IMG/VR virus record: IMGVR_UViG_3300044638_005715
Location: 1-39,397 of that record
DNA: 39,397 nucleotides
Reading direction: 5' to 3' (one strand)
DNA from: a virus
Within the stretch, counting starts at the first letter, position 1. Each line of letters begins with the position of its first letter. The notes beneath the pieces were generated by a model. It worked only from the letters and a program-made list of their open reading frames with translations. It did not search any database and was not told the DNA's origin. Shown here piece after piece: positions 1-6,949 of the stretch. Made by a program: the position numbers and the translations under genes.

Positions 1-26
1 CCAATTACCGTAAATATATCAAATAA
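1..26 (+). CDS. 3' end of an upstream small gene (partial)
   Basis: Only the last residues (NYRKYIK) and a TAA stop are inside the window. The stop overlaps the next start as TAATG, the coupling seen along the whole array. Too little is left to assign a family. Confidence 0.5.
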
Positions 27-229
27 TGAAGTCACCATCAATACGGGCCAAAACAAATAAATATAGTGATTTTCGCACTAAAATATACGAAATTCAAGAA
101 TTTATTTATAAAAATAATCGAAAACATGCAGAAAAACCTATAATATTCAATATAAGGAATGATATTTATTTAAAAGCAAATATTTTTAACCAAATTCAAT
201 TGACAAATGATGAAAATGAGTTAAAATGA
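26..229 (+). CDS. small tetrapeptide-pattern protein, 67 aa
   Basis: No recognised domain. The middle carries Ile at four-residue spacing (FNI, RNDI, then NIFNQI), the pattern shared by most small genes here. It is basic at the N-terminus and ends in NDENELK. It starts inside the stop of the preceding gene and its TGA overlaps the next ATG. The last 30 bases may also carry a promoter (see 200-227). Function unknown. Confidence 0.65.
   Translation: MKSPSIRAKTNKYSDFRTKIYEIQEFIYKNNRKHAEKPIIFNIRNDIYLKANIFNQIQLTNDENELK
200..227 (+). promoter_or_regulatory. candidate promoter TTGACA-N16-TAAAAT
   Basis: A perfect -35 hexamer and TAAAAT with 16-base spacing, the same geometry as the stronger promoters in this window. 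It lies inside coding sequence and its -10 overlaps the start of the 30-aa peptide, so a transcript would effectively begin with the membrane protein at 339. Could be chance. Confidence 0.4.
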
Positions 230-318
230 ACGCAATCCTTGTTATTTTGATATGGGCCCTTATTTTGTTTTCCTTATTGTTTATGTGTAATCTTTTGTTT
301 AATTGTTCCACTAGATGA
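226..318 (+). CDS. 30-aa single-span membrane peptide
   Basis: After MNA comes about 22 consecutive hydrophobic residues (ILVILIWALILFSLLFMC region), then LLFNCSTR. It looks like a one-span membrane peptide. It starts in the stop of the previous gene (ATGA). It could be a membrane effector or a small subunit; nothing specific can be said. Confidence 0.5.
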   Translation: MNAILVILIWALILFSLLFMCNLLFNCSTR

Positions 319-338
319 TCTAGTAGATTAGGTGTTAC

Positions 339-530
339 ATGTCTGTCGTCTTTATACTATTTGTTATATATATATTCTCTGTCATTAATATTATATTGGC
401 GATTCATGAACTAAAACTAATGCAATGGCCCAAGTGCCCATTTGAATGGATGCAGGCCGTCTCCAACATCATGATTTTAATTACTTCTATATTGTTTATT
501 ATATTGGAATATGTGGCGGTATATCGATGA
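339..530 (+). CDS. two-span small membrane protein, 63 aa
   Basis: Two hydrophobic segments (about residues 2-22 and 41-61) flank a short loop containing LKLMQWPKCPFEW. It follows the 30-aa membrane peptide by 20 bases, so the two may act together. The stop overlaps the next ATG. Family unknown. Confidence 0.6.
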   Translation: MSVVFILFVIYIFSVINIILAIHELKLMQWPKCPFEWMQAVSNIMILITSILFIILEYVAVYR

Positions 531-691
531 ATGTGGGTTTGATTATAAAACGACAGGAAGATAATGTATATTATCAATGTATGTCTATGAATATAGATAT
601 TTTTTATGACCTATTTAATGAAAATATAGGTGATATTGATATGTCAGTATATAATGAGGTTTTCGAGGAAAATACCTTACATGAAGAATGA
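527..691 (+). CDS. small acidic protein, 54 aa
   Basis: The ATG inside the stop of the upstream gene was chosen over an earlier in-frame ATG because ATGA coupling is the rule in this array. The C-terminal half shows I/V at spacing near four (NIGDIDMSVYNEV). Highly acidic, no cysteine motif or membrane segment. Function unknown. Confidence 0.55.
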   Translation: MNVGLIIKRQEDNVYYQCMSMNIDIFYDLFNENIGDIDMSVYNEVFEENTLHEE

Positions 692-884
692 ATGTAAGAA
701 TATAAATTTTCATAGAATCTATATAGATGATGCTATAAAGAGACATGTTGGACATAGCCCAAGAGATTATATTTGTTCAGATATCTTGTTGGCTATTGAT
801 GATGTTGTTTTTTATCCAGTAAGTATGCCACTTTATGATGATATATATGAGATTACAGAAGATGAGACGTTATTTATACCATAA
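681..884 (+). CDS. small protein with C-terminal YPVSMP motif, 67 aa
   Basis: Start placed at the ATG 11 bases before the upstream stop. The C-terminal part contains FYPVSMPLYDDIYEI, which resembles CPLYMPIFEVV in the next gene and WYPIFEYM in the gene at 3889. This suggests a paralogous subfamily sharing an aromatic-Pro-aliphatic core. Function unknown. Confidence 0.6.
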   Translation: MKNECKNINFHRIYIDDAIKRHVGHSPRDYICSDILLAIDDVVFYPVSMPLYDDIYEITEDETLFIP

Positions 885-1062
885 AATACAAGATGATATC
901 ACAGAAGATATGGATAGGGTATTAAGGGAAAGAATCAGTCCGAATATAAGACATAATTATATTGGATATTATACAAATATAGTAGATAGAGCCCTATGTC
1001 CACTTTATATGCCTATTTTTGAAGTTGTGTGGAAATATAATGATAAAAAATCTAGCAGATGA
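862..1062 (+). CDS. small tetrapeptide-pattern protein with CPLYMP motif, 66 aa
   Basis: Residues about 7-40 follow a four-residue hydrophobic period (HKI, QDDI, TEDM, DRVL, RERI, SPNI). The C-terminus has CPLYMPIFEVVWKY, a version of the motif in the upstream paralog. It overlaps the previous gene by 23 bases in another frame and the next by about 20. Function unknown. Confidence 0.6.
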   Translation: MRRYLYHKIQDDITEDMDRVLRERISPNIRHNYIGYYTNIVDRALCPLYMPIFEVVWKYNDKKSSR

Positions 1063-1222
1063 ATTGAGTTATAAAGCATCTAATGCAATATATACCAAGA
1101 TGGTTGATAAATTCAGTACCACTATCATAAATAATGTGCATATGGGTATAATGTGGCCAATAGAGGGTGCCCATACAAGATTACAGTATAAAACATTGGA
1201 AATTGTTCTAAATACTAAATAA
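1040..1222 (+). CDS. small tetrapeptide-pattern protein, 60 aa
   Basis: It starts MIKNLADEL, nearly the same as MTKNLSNEL of the next gene, so the two are tandem paralogs. Hydrophobics recur every four residues (DEL, SYKA, SNAI, YTKM, VDKF, STTI, INNV), followed by an MWPIEG motif. The downstream ATG was preferred over one seven codons upstream for the match to the paralog. Confidence 0.6.
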   Translation: MIKNLADELSYKASNAIYTKMVDKFSTTIINNVHMGIMWPIEGAHTRLQYKTLEIVLNTK

Positions 1223-1399
1223 ATGACTAAAAATCTATCAAATGAATTATATAAATACCCCAGACTTGCAATAATGAAATTTATTGAATCAGGACAACAA
1301 AATAAAATGCCTGAAATAATACATTGTATGAGAATTCCAGTGGAGCATATCTTTATGCCTATAAAAATAGTATATGCTGTAAAAATGAATGGTATTTGA
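1223..1399 (+). CDS. small protein, tandem paralog of the preceding gene, 58 aa
   Basis: Begins directly after the upstream TAA. The N-terminus MTKNLSNEL matches the preceding gene. The C-terminal half holds RIPVEHIFMPIKIVYAV, a degenerate form of the P-x-x-x-MP-I motif of the genes at 681 and 862. It is the last gene before a non-coding gap, so it probably ends the first transcription unit. Function unknown. Confidence 0.6.
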   Translation: MTKNLSNELYKYPRLAIMKFIESGQQNKMPEIIHCMRIPVEHIFMPIKIVYAVKMNGI

Positions 1400-1497
1400 T
1401 TTTATTCTGAAAATATGGGGTATTGCTAATTGTGTGGCCGGGCCCCCTTTAAAAACACATAAAACCAAAACAAACCATTCCTCATTTATCTTCCCTT

Positions 1498-1541
1498 TTA
1501 ATATTATATAGGTATCTATCTTATTAATATTATATGGGTAT
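1498..1541 (+). repeat. direct repeat in the 1400-1624 intergenic gap
   Basis: TTAATATTATATRGGTAT occurs twice, 26 bases apart. The 225-base gap holds no open frame worth reporting and no TTGACA promoter. The doubled motif is a candidate site for a regulator, or a second promoter type, feeding the zinc-ribbon gene downstream. Confidence 0.45.
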
Positions 1542-1624
1542 ATTTTTAATTATTTATATAAATCCATTTTTAAAAACAATCCTTTATTACCTATCTGTCA
1601 TTCTTATTCAATAAGGAGAAAAAT

Positions 1625-1939
1625 ATGCATGAAGAAAACCCATATTCATCTAAGGATACTGTAGTTCTTTGGAGGGATGTATTTGCAGTTATTGAAGAGG
1701 TAAAACAAGAGGGTTGTTTGACGATTGACAATGAGGCATTTAATAGATGTTTGTATCTTGTTGTAAATAAATTGAGGGAAAGGGCCGATAAAACACCTAA
1801 GAATATAATGGCCATTAAGATGCTTCCCTGGATGTGTGGCGAATGTGGAAGGCATGAGGTACAAAATCTCAGGTTATACGAGGGGGGGCCGTCATTAATT
1901 GGGACCTGCGATCATTGCGGTTGTGAATGGGTGTCTTAA
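1625..1939 (+). CDS. zinc-ribbon protein, 104 aa
   Basis: Two CxxC knuckles near the C-terminus (CGEC and CDHC, about 29 residues apart) form a probable zinc ribbon. The N-terminal 60 residues look helical (WRDVFAVIEEVKQEG, FNRCLYLVVNKLRERAD). A clear AAGGAG site sits seven bases before the ATG, unusual in this array, and it opens a unit after an intergenic gap. It may be a small nucleic-acid-binding or transcription-related protein; family not recognised. Confidence 0.75.
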   Translation: MHEENPYSSKDTVVLWRDVFAVIEEVKQEGCLTIDNEAFNRCLYLVVNKLRERADKTPKNIMAIKMLPWMCGECGRHEVQNLRLYEGGPSLIGTCDHCGCEWVS

Positions 1940-1943
1940 TTCT

Positions 1944-2165
1944 ATGGCATACATAATATACCCACCAATATCACACCATATATATGATTCTATTAAATTA
2001 GACATATATAAATTTTGTCAGAATAATGTATTATCTAAGAATTTACCTATAGGAAATACGGAACGTGAATTATATTGGGGAATAGTATATGCCCACTTTA
2101 GCATATTTGATAGTACTAATAAAATTCCTGCAATAACGAAAGAATTATGGGCTAATAATGAATAA
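1944..2165 (+). CDS. small tetrapeptide-pattern protein, 73 aa
   Basis: It begins four bases after the zinc-ribbon gene. Residues 2-28 have hydrophobics every fourth position (YPPI, SHHI, YDSI, KLDI, YKFC, QNNV). It ends ELWANNE; the NNE ending is shared by many array members. The GCTAATAATGAATAAA junction encodes this end and the MNK start of the next gene. Confidence 0.65.
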   Translation: MAYIIYPPISHHIYDSIKLDIYKFCQNNVLSKNLPIGNTERELYWGIVYAHFSIFDSTNKIPAITKELWANNE

Positions 2166-2319
2166 AGAAAAGAAAACATATACCGATGAACAAATGCGAA
2201 TTATAATTAAGATTAATATTGATCCAAATATACGCCTTCAAATTCTAAAATCTTTGAGCCCCATCAAGCTTAATATAGTGCATTGGGACATTCTACAAAA
2301 CATAAATAATATAGATTAA
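2158..2319 (+). CDS. small tetrapeptide-pattern protein, 53 aa
   Basis: It starts MNKEKK inside the end of the upstream gene. Ile and Leu recur about every four residues (IDPNI, RLQI, LKSL, LNIV, HWDI, LQNI). It has no cysteine and no membrane segment. Function unknown. Confidence 0.55.
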   Translation: MNKEKKTYTDEQMRIIIKINIDPNIRLQILKSLSPIKLNIVHWDILQNINNID

Positions 2320-2322
2320 GAA

Positions 2323-2535
2323 ATGTGGAAAATAATTATTAGTATTGGGGCCGTACTATACATAATCCTGACTATTTTTATTATATTCTTTGTGTTTTTT
2401 ATATTTATGGGGGCCCCTATGGCTACAATCGACGACAATAGAATGTCACCAATACCATATACGGATGATGATGAAACAAGACTCAAATATAAAATCATAG
2501 TAGAGAAATGGGAAAAGGAAAGAGGCATTCAATAA
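2323..2535 (+). CDS. single-span membrane protein, 70 aa
   Basis: Residues 4-30 are continuously hydrophobic (IIISIGAVLYIILTIFIIFF region). An acidic then charged tail follows (DDDETRLKYK, EKWEKERGIQ), consistent with an N-terminal anchor and a short cytoplasmic tail. Not a member of the tetrapeptide family. Function unknown. Confidence 0.6.
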   Translation: MWKIIISIGAVLYIILTIFIIFFVFFIFMGAPMATIDDNRMSPIPYTDDDETRLKYKIIVEKWEKERGIQ

Positions 2536-2538
2536 TCT

Positions 2539-2700
2539 ATGAATAAACAAGAGCAGATACAGTATGCAACAAAGCGTATTTATCCAAGAATTAGTGACGA
2601 TAAGTTATTTTTCCATATCGTTGATAATATCCATAATAGAATTATATATAATATTGGCCATACCATATATCAATATATCGATGAAAAAATTAAAAAATAA
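2539..2700 (+). CDS. small tetrapeptide-pattern protein, 53 aa
   Basis: One of the clearest diverged members: from residue 13 the sequence runs KRIYPRI, FFHI, VDNI, HNRI, IYNI, GHTI, YQYI, DEKI, with Ile at every fourth position. It starts MNKQEQ. It was chosen over a longer frame beginning at 2564 because it fits the array's size, start and repeat pattern. Confidence 0.65.
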   Translation: MNKQEQIQYATKRIYPRISDDKLFFHIVDNIHNRIIYNIGHTIYQYIDEKIKK

Positions 2701-2917
2701 AAAACTATATAAGACTAAGGAGATAGAGGGTGTATCAAGGAATGTTAATCATAAAATTCTTTACCATCACTTATTTTCCTATATTATAATTCGTCTACAT
2801 TACGCTGAATTCCTTAATATTCGTGAATCCATAACTGATTCATCATTAAATACCTATAAAAAGAAGGTAAAACGATCGGATGGGGATAATATAGGAAAAT
2901 TGCAGAAGGGACTTTAG
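2681..2917 (+). CDS. small protein sharing a duplicated segment with the next gene, 78 aa
   Basis: The ATG lies 20 bases before the upstream stop. The C-terminal KKKVKRSDGDNIGKLQ matches KEKVKPSDWYNICKIQ in the gene at 2985, and the DNA there is clearly duplicated (about 2862-2905 against 3047-3094). In this copy the frame ends soon after the shared block, so it may be a truncated or frameshifted paralog. Confidence 0.5.
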   Translation: MKKLKNKKLYKTKEIEGVSRNVNHKILYHHLFSYIIIRLHYAEFLNIRESITDSSLNTYKKKVKRSDGDNIGKLQKGL

Positions 2918-2984
2918 AAATACCATATGAAGTGCGATTTTTGTTAGATAATGCAATCATAAAGCCTGGCAATGAATCAAAAAG

Positions 2985-3161
2985 ATGAAAAGTAAAAATA
3001 TCAAGTATAATTTAGACGCAAAACACGATTTATTGAGACTGACTAAAGAAAAGGTAAAACCATCGGATTGGTATAATATATGTAAAATTCAGCATAATAT
3101 TTGGTTTAAAATATCCACTAACATAACATATAATATTCTAGACGTATTAGATGAAATCTAA
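2985..3161 (+). CDS. small tetrapeptide-pattern protein, 58 aa
   Basis: After a basic N-terminus (MKSKNIKYNL) and the KEKVKPSDWYN block shared with the preceding gene, the tail follows a four-residue period (QHNI, WFKI, STNI, TYNI, LDVL). The 67 bases before it hold no other good frame, perhaps the decayed end of the upstream paralog. Confidence 0.55.
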   Translation: MKSKNIKYNLDAKHDLLRLTKEKVKPSDWYNICKIQHNIWFKISTNITYNILDVLDEI

Positions 3162-3163
3162 AT

Positions 3164-3457
3164 ATGAAAAACATCATACATAAAATAGAGCATAGTGATA
3201 AAATATTCCCACATACTAAGTCTATTATCTATGAAATTATTACTATACCTAACATTATTCAGGTCATGAATGAGTCCAGGAAAAATAAAATTAATATAAG
3301 AAATCAACCATGGATAAATGTTAGTAGATACATATGTAATAATGTTAAATACAATGTAAATTCATGTATAAAAAATAATATTTTAGATAAAGATGGATGG
3401 CGACCAGTGTTTGATGAGTTATATAATCATATAAATCAAATAGTCAACAATGAATAA
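3164..3457 (+). CDS. tetrapeptide-pattern protein, 97 aa
   Basis: Longer than its neighbours. Residues about 50-75 read WINV, SRYI, CNNV, KYNV, NSCI, KNNI: six consecutive tetrads ending in V or I. The C-terminus has GWRPVFDELYNHI, related to WYPIFEYM at 3889, and ends IVNNE. It overlaps the next gene's ATG by eight bases. Function unknown. Confidence 0.65.
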   Translation: MKNIIHKIEHSDKIFPHTKSIIYEIITIPNIIQVMNESRKNKINIRNQPWINVSRYICNNVKYNVNSCIKNNILDKDGWRPVFDELYNHINQIVNNE

Positions 3458-3629
3458 AAATAAGTATGAAATTTTCTTTATTACATCCTATAAAGTTACG
3501 AATCGTGTAGAATTGATATTTAAATATTTTATATTTACTCGTATTTATAATGAATTAAATATTCATTCTAGTATTTTGGGACGTATAACAACTGAAATTA
3601 GTAAAGAGGTATTGAAAAATAATGAGTAA
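3450..3629 (+). CDS. small tetrapeptide-pattern protein, 59 aa
   Basis: It starts MNKNKYEI in the standard AACAATGAATAAAAA junction and ends KNNE. Aliphatic or aromatic residues recur near every fourth position (NRV, ELIF, KYFI, FTRI, YNEL). Function unknown. Confidence 0.55.
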   Translation: MNKNKYEIFFITSYKVTNRVELIFKYFIFTRIYNELNIHSSILGRITTEISKEVLKNNE

Positions 3630-3873
3630 AAATCAAAAAAACAAAATTGTAAATGAAATTGCTAATAATGTGAGGAATGACATAGATAACAATAAACCAA
3701 CTCCTAAAGTATGGTATTATATTCTATATGGAATTTTTTCCTATCAGGCCACATGGAATAACATAATTCCTCCCGAGGTCGAGCTAGGAAAGTTTGAAAT
3801 TGATCTAAATGAATATAGTAGTTGCAAATATACGCTCTTACATGATACTGTGCTAAATTATGAATGCAAATAA
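3622..3873 (+). CDS. small protein with N-terminal tetrads, 83 aa
   Basis: The N-terminus reads MSKNQKNKI, VNEI, ANNV, RNDI, four tetrads, then a different aromatic segment (KVWYYILYGIFSYQATW). The tail is not repetitive. This mixture suggests a repeat-type N-terminus joined to another small domain. Function unknown. Confidence 0.6.
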   Translation: MSKNQKNKIVNEIANNVRNDIDNNKPTPKVWYYILYGIFSYQATWNNIIPPEVELGKFEIDLNEYSSCKYTLLHDTVLNYECK

Positions 3874-3888
3874 AAACATAAATATATT

Positions 3889-4068
3889 ATGTCAGGTATT
3901 ACCATGAAGGAAGTTTATAATATTAGGGTTATAAATAAATCAATAAAAAAATATATTGACCCTGTAAAAATTGAGAATATACAAATTTTATGGGATAAAT
4001 CATTGGATCAAGTGGATTTTGTTTGGTATCCAATATTTGAATATATGAGAAATAATAGACATACATAA
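3889..4068 (+). CDS. small protein with WYPIFEYM motif, 59 aa
   Basis: An internal ATG five codons in is an alternative start. The C-terminal DFVWYPIFEYMRNN links it to the YP motif of the genes at 681, 862 and 3164. It ends TAATG with the next gene's start. Function unknown. Confidence 0.55.
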   Translation: MSGITMKEVYNIRVINKSIKKYIDPVKIENIQILWDKSLDQVDFVWYPIFEYMRNNRHT

Positions 4069-4442
4069 TGAATATTAGATTTAACTTATCTAGGGGCCCA
4101 AATTACAAAAAATGGTCTATTAAAGACGGCCTAAATAAACAATATATTTGCCCATCCGATGCTTTTATAAAATTATATGATTGTGTGCTCCATAATAATA
4201 AAAATATGGCCCAAAAGATACATAAAGGGGCCCCACGTAATGTTTGCGGGTGGATTAGAGCAAAAAGCCTGGAAATGCCCCCCATAGATGAAAATTCGGC
4301 CCATTGGATAGAAATTCCCCTATTTTACGATCCAAAAATTGCCCCAAATTGGCGGGGAATTCATGGGGAGGACCTTGACAATTACTTTTTTCCCCTTATA
4401 ATCATCAGGAAGAGATCAGTTAACGGCATTATTCAGGTGTAA
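4068..4442 (+). CDS. hypothetical protein, 124 aa
   Basis: A globular-looking protein unlike the array family: NLSRGPNYKKW near the start, then CGWIRAKSLEMPP, HWIEIPLFYDP and a hydrophobic LIIIRKRS end. Two GGGCCC palindromes fall in the coding sequence. I do not recognise a family; the W/P-rich composition suggests a small beta domain. Confidence 0.65.
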   Translation: MNIRFNLSRGPNYKKWSIKDGLNKQYICPSDAFIKLYDCVLHNNKNMAQKIHKGAPRNVCGWIRAKSLEMPPIDENSAHWIEIPLFYDPKIAPNWRGIHGEDLDNYFFPLIIIRKRSVNGIIQV

Positions 4443-4443
4443 A

Positions 4444-4674
4444 ATGAACGAATTACAAATTGGCGACGTTGTATATTGCAGTAATCCACTACATTCTGGT
4501 TTTGGCCGCATACTTGATATTTGGCGAGATTTACCAGATGGCGAATATGTGAATGATTTTGCGGTTGTCCAGGTTATTACTATGCATAGTTGTTACAAAA
4601 TACCTCATAAAGTGGGCTCTATATGCAAGATTCCACTAAGTGAATTGTCTAAATCTCACACATATGATGAATAA
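4444..4674 (+). CDS. small beta-barrel-like protein, 76 aa
   Basis: It opens with IGDVVYCSNPLHSGFGRILDI, a pattern of small SH3- or KOW-like barrels (GDxV followed by GxGxI), and contains VGSICKIPLSEL later. The fold is inferred from the pattern only. It starts one base after the previous stop and overlaps the next gene by one base (TAATG). Confidence 0.6.
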   Translation: MNELQIGDVVYCSNPLHSGFGRILDIWRDLPDGEYVNDFAVVQVITMHSCYKIPHKVGSICKIPLSELSKSHTYDE

Positions 4675-4862
4675 TGAAATCAATAATACATACTATCTAT
4701 TATTTCCCAAGAACTAAAGTAGAAAATAAGGCATTTCCTGTAATAGATGATTGGCTATATGAACCTTCAAGTGTTGATGCGTTTATTATAGAAAGGCAAA
4801 TTCATGAAAATCTAATTGATCAAAGTATCAAAAATGAACTTAAAAGAAGAAATAAAAAGTAA
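4674..4862 (+). CDS. small array protein, 62 aa
   Basis: The N-terminal half is not repetitive (IIHTIYYFPRTKVEN). The C-terminal half has hydrophobics about every four residues (ERQI, HENL, DQSI, KNEL), then a basic tail KRRNKK. The next gene begins 29 bases before its stop in another frame. Function unknown. Confidence 0.55.
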   Translation: MKSIIHTIYYFPRTKVENKAFPVIDDWLYEPSSVDAFIIERQIHENLIDQSIKNELKRRNKK

Positions 4863-5016
4863 TGTATTTGAAAGATTTGAAAGTGGCAGGCATAATGAAA
4901 TATCAACTGATGTTCGTTATAGGGTCCTTGTTCGCATAAACAATCCTATATGGCGTGTCTGTATTACATATTTTTGGAATATTAAAGATGAATTATCAAG
5001 AACCAAAGAAGAGTAA
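4834..5016 (+). CDS. small tetrapeptide-pattern protein, 60 aa
   Basis: It starts MNLKEEIKSNVF. From residue 20 the tetrads are NEI, STDV, RYRV, LVRI, NNPI, WRVC, and it closes with KDELSRTKEE. A longer in-frame start at 4816 exists, but the family usually begins MN/MS. Function unknown. Confidence 0.6.
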   Translation: MNLKEEIKSNVFERFESGRHNEISTDVRYRVLVRINNPIWRVCITYFWNIKDELSRTKEE

Positions 5017-5170
5017 AATAGACACAAATACTAAATTTAAAACAAATGAGTATTTGCTAAACTTTAAATGTCTTAATGATCATATACAAGACCAATTCGA
5101 AATTCGTAACCAAATAAGACATGTAGCAATAGCCATTATATCAACCATATATGACAAGAATGTATCATAA
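4988..5170 (+). CDS. small tetrapeptide-pattern protein, 60 aa
   Basis: A basic start (MNYQEPKKSKID) precedes NDHI, QDQF, IRNQI, AIAI, ISTI spaced close to four. It is the last gene before a 189-base non-coding gap. Its ATG lies inside the preceding frame. Function unknown. Confidence 0.55.
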   Translation: MNYQEPKKSKIDTNTKFKTNEYLLNFKCLNDHIQDQFEIRNQIRHVAIAIISTIYDKNVS

Positions 5171-5359
5171 AATTAATTCTAAATTATAAAATATGAAAAA
5201 ATGTCTAATCACACAGGCAAATAAAAATTATATTTAAAATTAAAATTATGAGATAGGCCCCTATTTTCAAAAAGTCTCCACACAAATTTACCGTAATTTA
5301 CCACACATAATTGATTTTTGGCCCCACTTTATTCCCCTTTTTATCAAGGTTACACTGTT

Positions 5360-5626
5360 ATGAGCGTTATTGAAAAAAACCTCCCCCAATATATCCTGAA
5401 AAATGTAGAGCATAATATCGTTGTTAATAAGGCAAAATGCACTATTTATAAAACATGGAGTGACAAAGATATTGTGCGTGGAAGGGTAACATTTTTTGTT
5501 CAAGATCAAATTGTTAGTTACTTTTTTCAGCAGAAAAATGATATGGTTTCATGCTGGAAAACCCGCAAAGTGACCGAGGAACCAGATTTTACAGTATCGT
5601 TAGAAGAATTATGTGGTAAAAAATAA
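5360..5626 (+). CDS. hypothetical protein, 88 aa
   Basis: First gene after the 5171-5359 gap, which holds only AT-rich sequence and a short AATTTACC doublet near 5285. The ATG with AAGG ten bases upstream was chosen over a TTG fourteen codons earlier. The pattern TIYKTWSDKDIVRGRVTFF suggests beta strands. It overlaps no other gene. Family unknown. Confidence 0.65.
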   Translation: MSVIEKNLPQYILKNVEHNIVVNKAKCTIYKTWSDKDIVRGRVTFFVQDQIVSYFFQQKNDMVSCWKTRKVTEEPDFTVSLEELCGKK

Positions 5627-5654
5627 ACTTTTTGTAACTTTTTGGAACTTTTTA

Positions 5655-5915
5655 ATGAATGAAAGAGATATTTTAGTATATTGGGTTAGTCTTCATTGTA
5701 ATGCCGAAATTCAAATAAATACGGCCATAATTTATAAACTCACAAACATATTGAGAAATGAATTAGGTTGGATACATGGATCATTTGATGTGTATGGTAT
5801 TTTATCACGTAAATGTTTTAGGGTATATATAGATTATCCGACTGATTTAAATCGGGATGATGTGATTAACATACTGAATAATTTAAAATTACCCACCATT
5901 AATATTAAATCATGA
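5655..5915 (+). CDS. hypothetical protein, 86 aa
   Basis: The internal ATG MNERDILVYW was chosen because the longer frame needs a non-ATG start inside the upstream gene. It contains LTNILRNELGWIHGSFDVYG and FRVYIDYPTDL, giving a mixed alpha/beta look. The stop overlaps the ATG of the HAD gene, implying coupled translation. Confidence 0.6.
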   Translation: MNERDILVYWVSLHCNAEIQINTAIIYKLTNILRNELGWIHGSFDVYGILSRKCFRVYIDYPTDLNRDDVINILNNLKLPTINIKS

Positions 5916-6412
5916 TATTTTGCTTTGACTGCTTTGGAACAATATTTGATGCTTCTACTATTTTACAAGAAGATATAAAAAAATATGTCCATCATGTAAA
6001 CAAACCGGGGGCCTTTGAAAAGTTTGATTTTCCTCAATCATTTTGGGATCTGGGGGCCCATCCCGATTCGATGATGGGAATTGAGATGTTGAGAAATGCG
6101 GGCCATTATTGTATAACATTAAGTAATGGGTCAATAAACCTATTAAAATATCTGTCATCTAAGAATGGTATTATATGGGATGGTTATACTGATTTGGAGG
6201 CTTGGAGAGTTTATAAGCCCTCATTAGATGCTTACAAGGTAGTTGAAAAACAGTTTGGCTATAAACCGGCCGATTGTGTTATGGTCACTGCTAATTGTAC
6301 ATTTGGTGATATAGAGGGGGCCGAAAATATAGGGATGGAGGCATATTGTATTAGGGGTAATACGCCCTATAAAGACCTTATTGATTTTGCTCATTATATT
6401 ATTTCATTATGA
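5912..6412 (+). CDS. HAD-superfamily hydrolase, haloacid-dehalogenase-like
   Basis: A compact HAD enzyme of 166 aa. Motif I is FDCFGTIFD with nucleophile Asp6. Motif II is TLSNGS around Ser71, the motif III lysine is Lys102 in YKPS, and motif IV is TFGDIEGA around Asp133. The FGT form of motif I and the spacing resemble 2-haloacid-dehalogenase-type members (FDxFGT) more than DxDGT phosphatases. A small alpha cap fits residues 14-60. The substrate could be a phosphorylated nucleotide or metabolite; this is not determinable. It sits among small genes and overlaps both neighbours by ATGA. Confidence 0.85.
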   Translation: MIFCFDCFGTIFDASTILQEDIKKYVHHVNKPGAFEKFDFPQSFWDLGAHPDSMMGIEMLRNAGHYCITLSNGSINLLKYLSSKNGIIWDGYTDLEAWRVYKPSLDAYKVVEKQFGYKPADCVMVTANCTFGDIEGAENIGMEAYCIRGNTPYKDLIDFAHYIISL

Positions 6413-6585
6413 AGAATTTAAAAGATTACTTGGTGAATAATTTGTTTTTTGTTGTTTCACACAAAACACATTCTTACAAAAATAAATGGGGAATTGTTAT
6501 GAACAACCTAATGCATCATGAAAGCATGGCTCATAACGATATTATAAGCCATAATATATATATAACAGTAAAACAAAATAAATGA
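6409..6585 (+). CDS. small array protein, 58 aa
   Basis: It starts MKNLKDYL in the HAD gene's stop and ends KQNK. Histidine is unusually common (HKTHSY, MHHESMAHND, SHNI). The four-residue hydrophobic period is weak. Function unknown. Confidence 0.5.
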   Translation: MKNLKDYLVNNLFFVVSHKTHSYKNKWGIVMNNLMHHESMAHNDIISHNIYITVKQNK

Positions 6586-6755
6586 ATAATAAAACTAAAT
6601 TATTGGCAGGAGGAATGAGGATAAACAACTATATGTGGCGAAATGTCTGTCCTCATATCAGGATTATGATTTCTTCCAGGATTATGGTTTATGATTCTAT
6701 AAGGAATGAAATAGAAGCTAAAATCTATAATAACTTGAAAAATGAGCAAAGCTAG
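6582..6755 (+). CDS. small tetrapeptide-pattern protein, 57 aa
   Basis: From residue 18 the tetrads run WRNV, CPHI, RIMI, SSRI, then YDSI, RNEI, EAKI, YNNL. Start MNNK in the standard junction. A second ATG at 6615 directly follows AGGAGGA, but that spacing is too short for a good ribosome site. Function unknown. Confidence 0.6.
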   Translation: MNNKTKLLAGGMRINNYMWRNVCPHIRIMISSRIMVYDSIRNEIEAKIYNNLKNEQS

Positions 6756-6769
6756 TATTGAATAATATA

Positions 6770-6949
6770 ATGGCCCAAAATAAAAGTCTGAAAATTAAAA
6801 TCTTTTTTAAATTACAGGAAAAATTATATTTAAGTGACAATCTTAGTAGTAATATTGATATATTTGAAAGATTGCGTACTAATATATTTTTGGTGATTTA
6901 CACCAATGTACGAATATCAATTGAAAAATCTGAAACCCATATTATATAA
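6770..6949 (+). CDS. small tetrapeptide-pattern protein, 59 aa
   Basis: ATG start MAQNKSL. Tetrads KIKI, FFKL, QEKL, then ERL, RTNI, FLVI, YTNV, RISI are clear. It overlaps the next gene by 44 bases in a different frame, the deepest overlap in this part. Function unknown. Confidence 0.55.
   Translation: MAQNKSLKIKIFFKLQEKLYLSDNLSSNIDIFERLRTNIFLVIYTNVRISIEKSETHII

Noticed and set aside
2564-2917. One 117-aa gene starting at 2564
   Set aside because: The 53-aa frame at 2539 has the family start and clean tetrads. The downstream part is better read as a separate gene starting at 2681.
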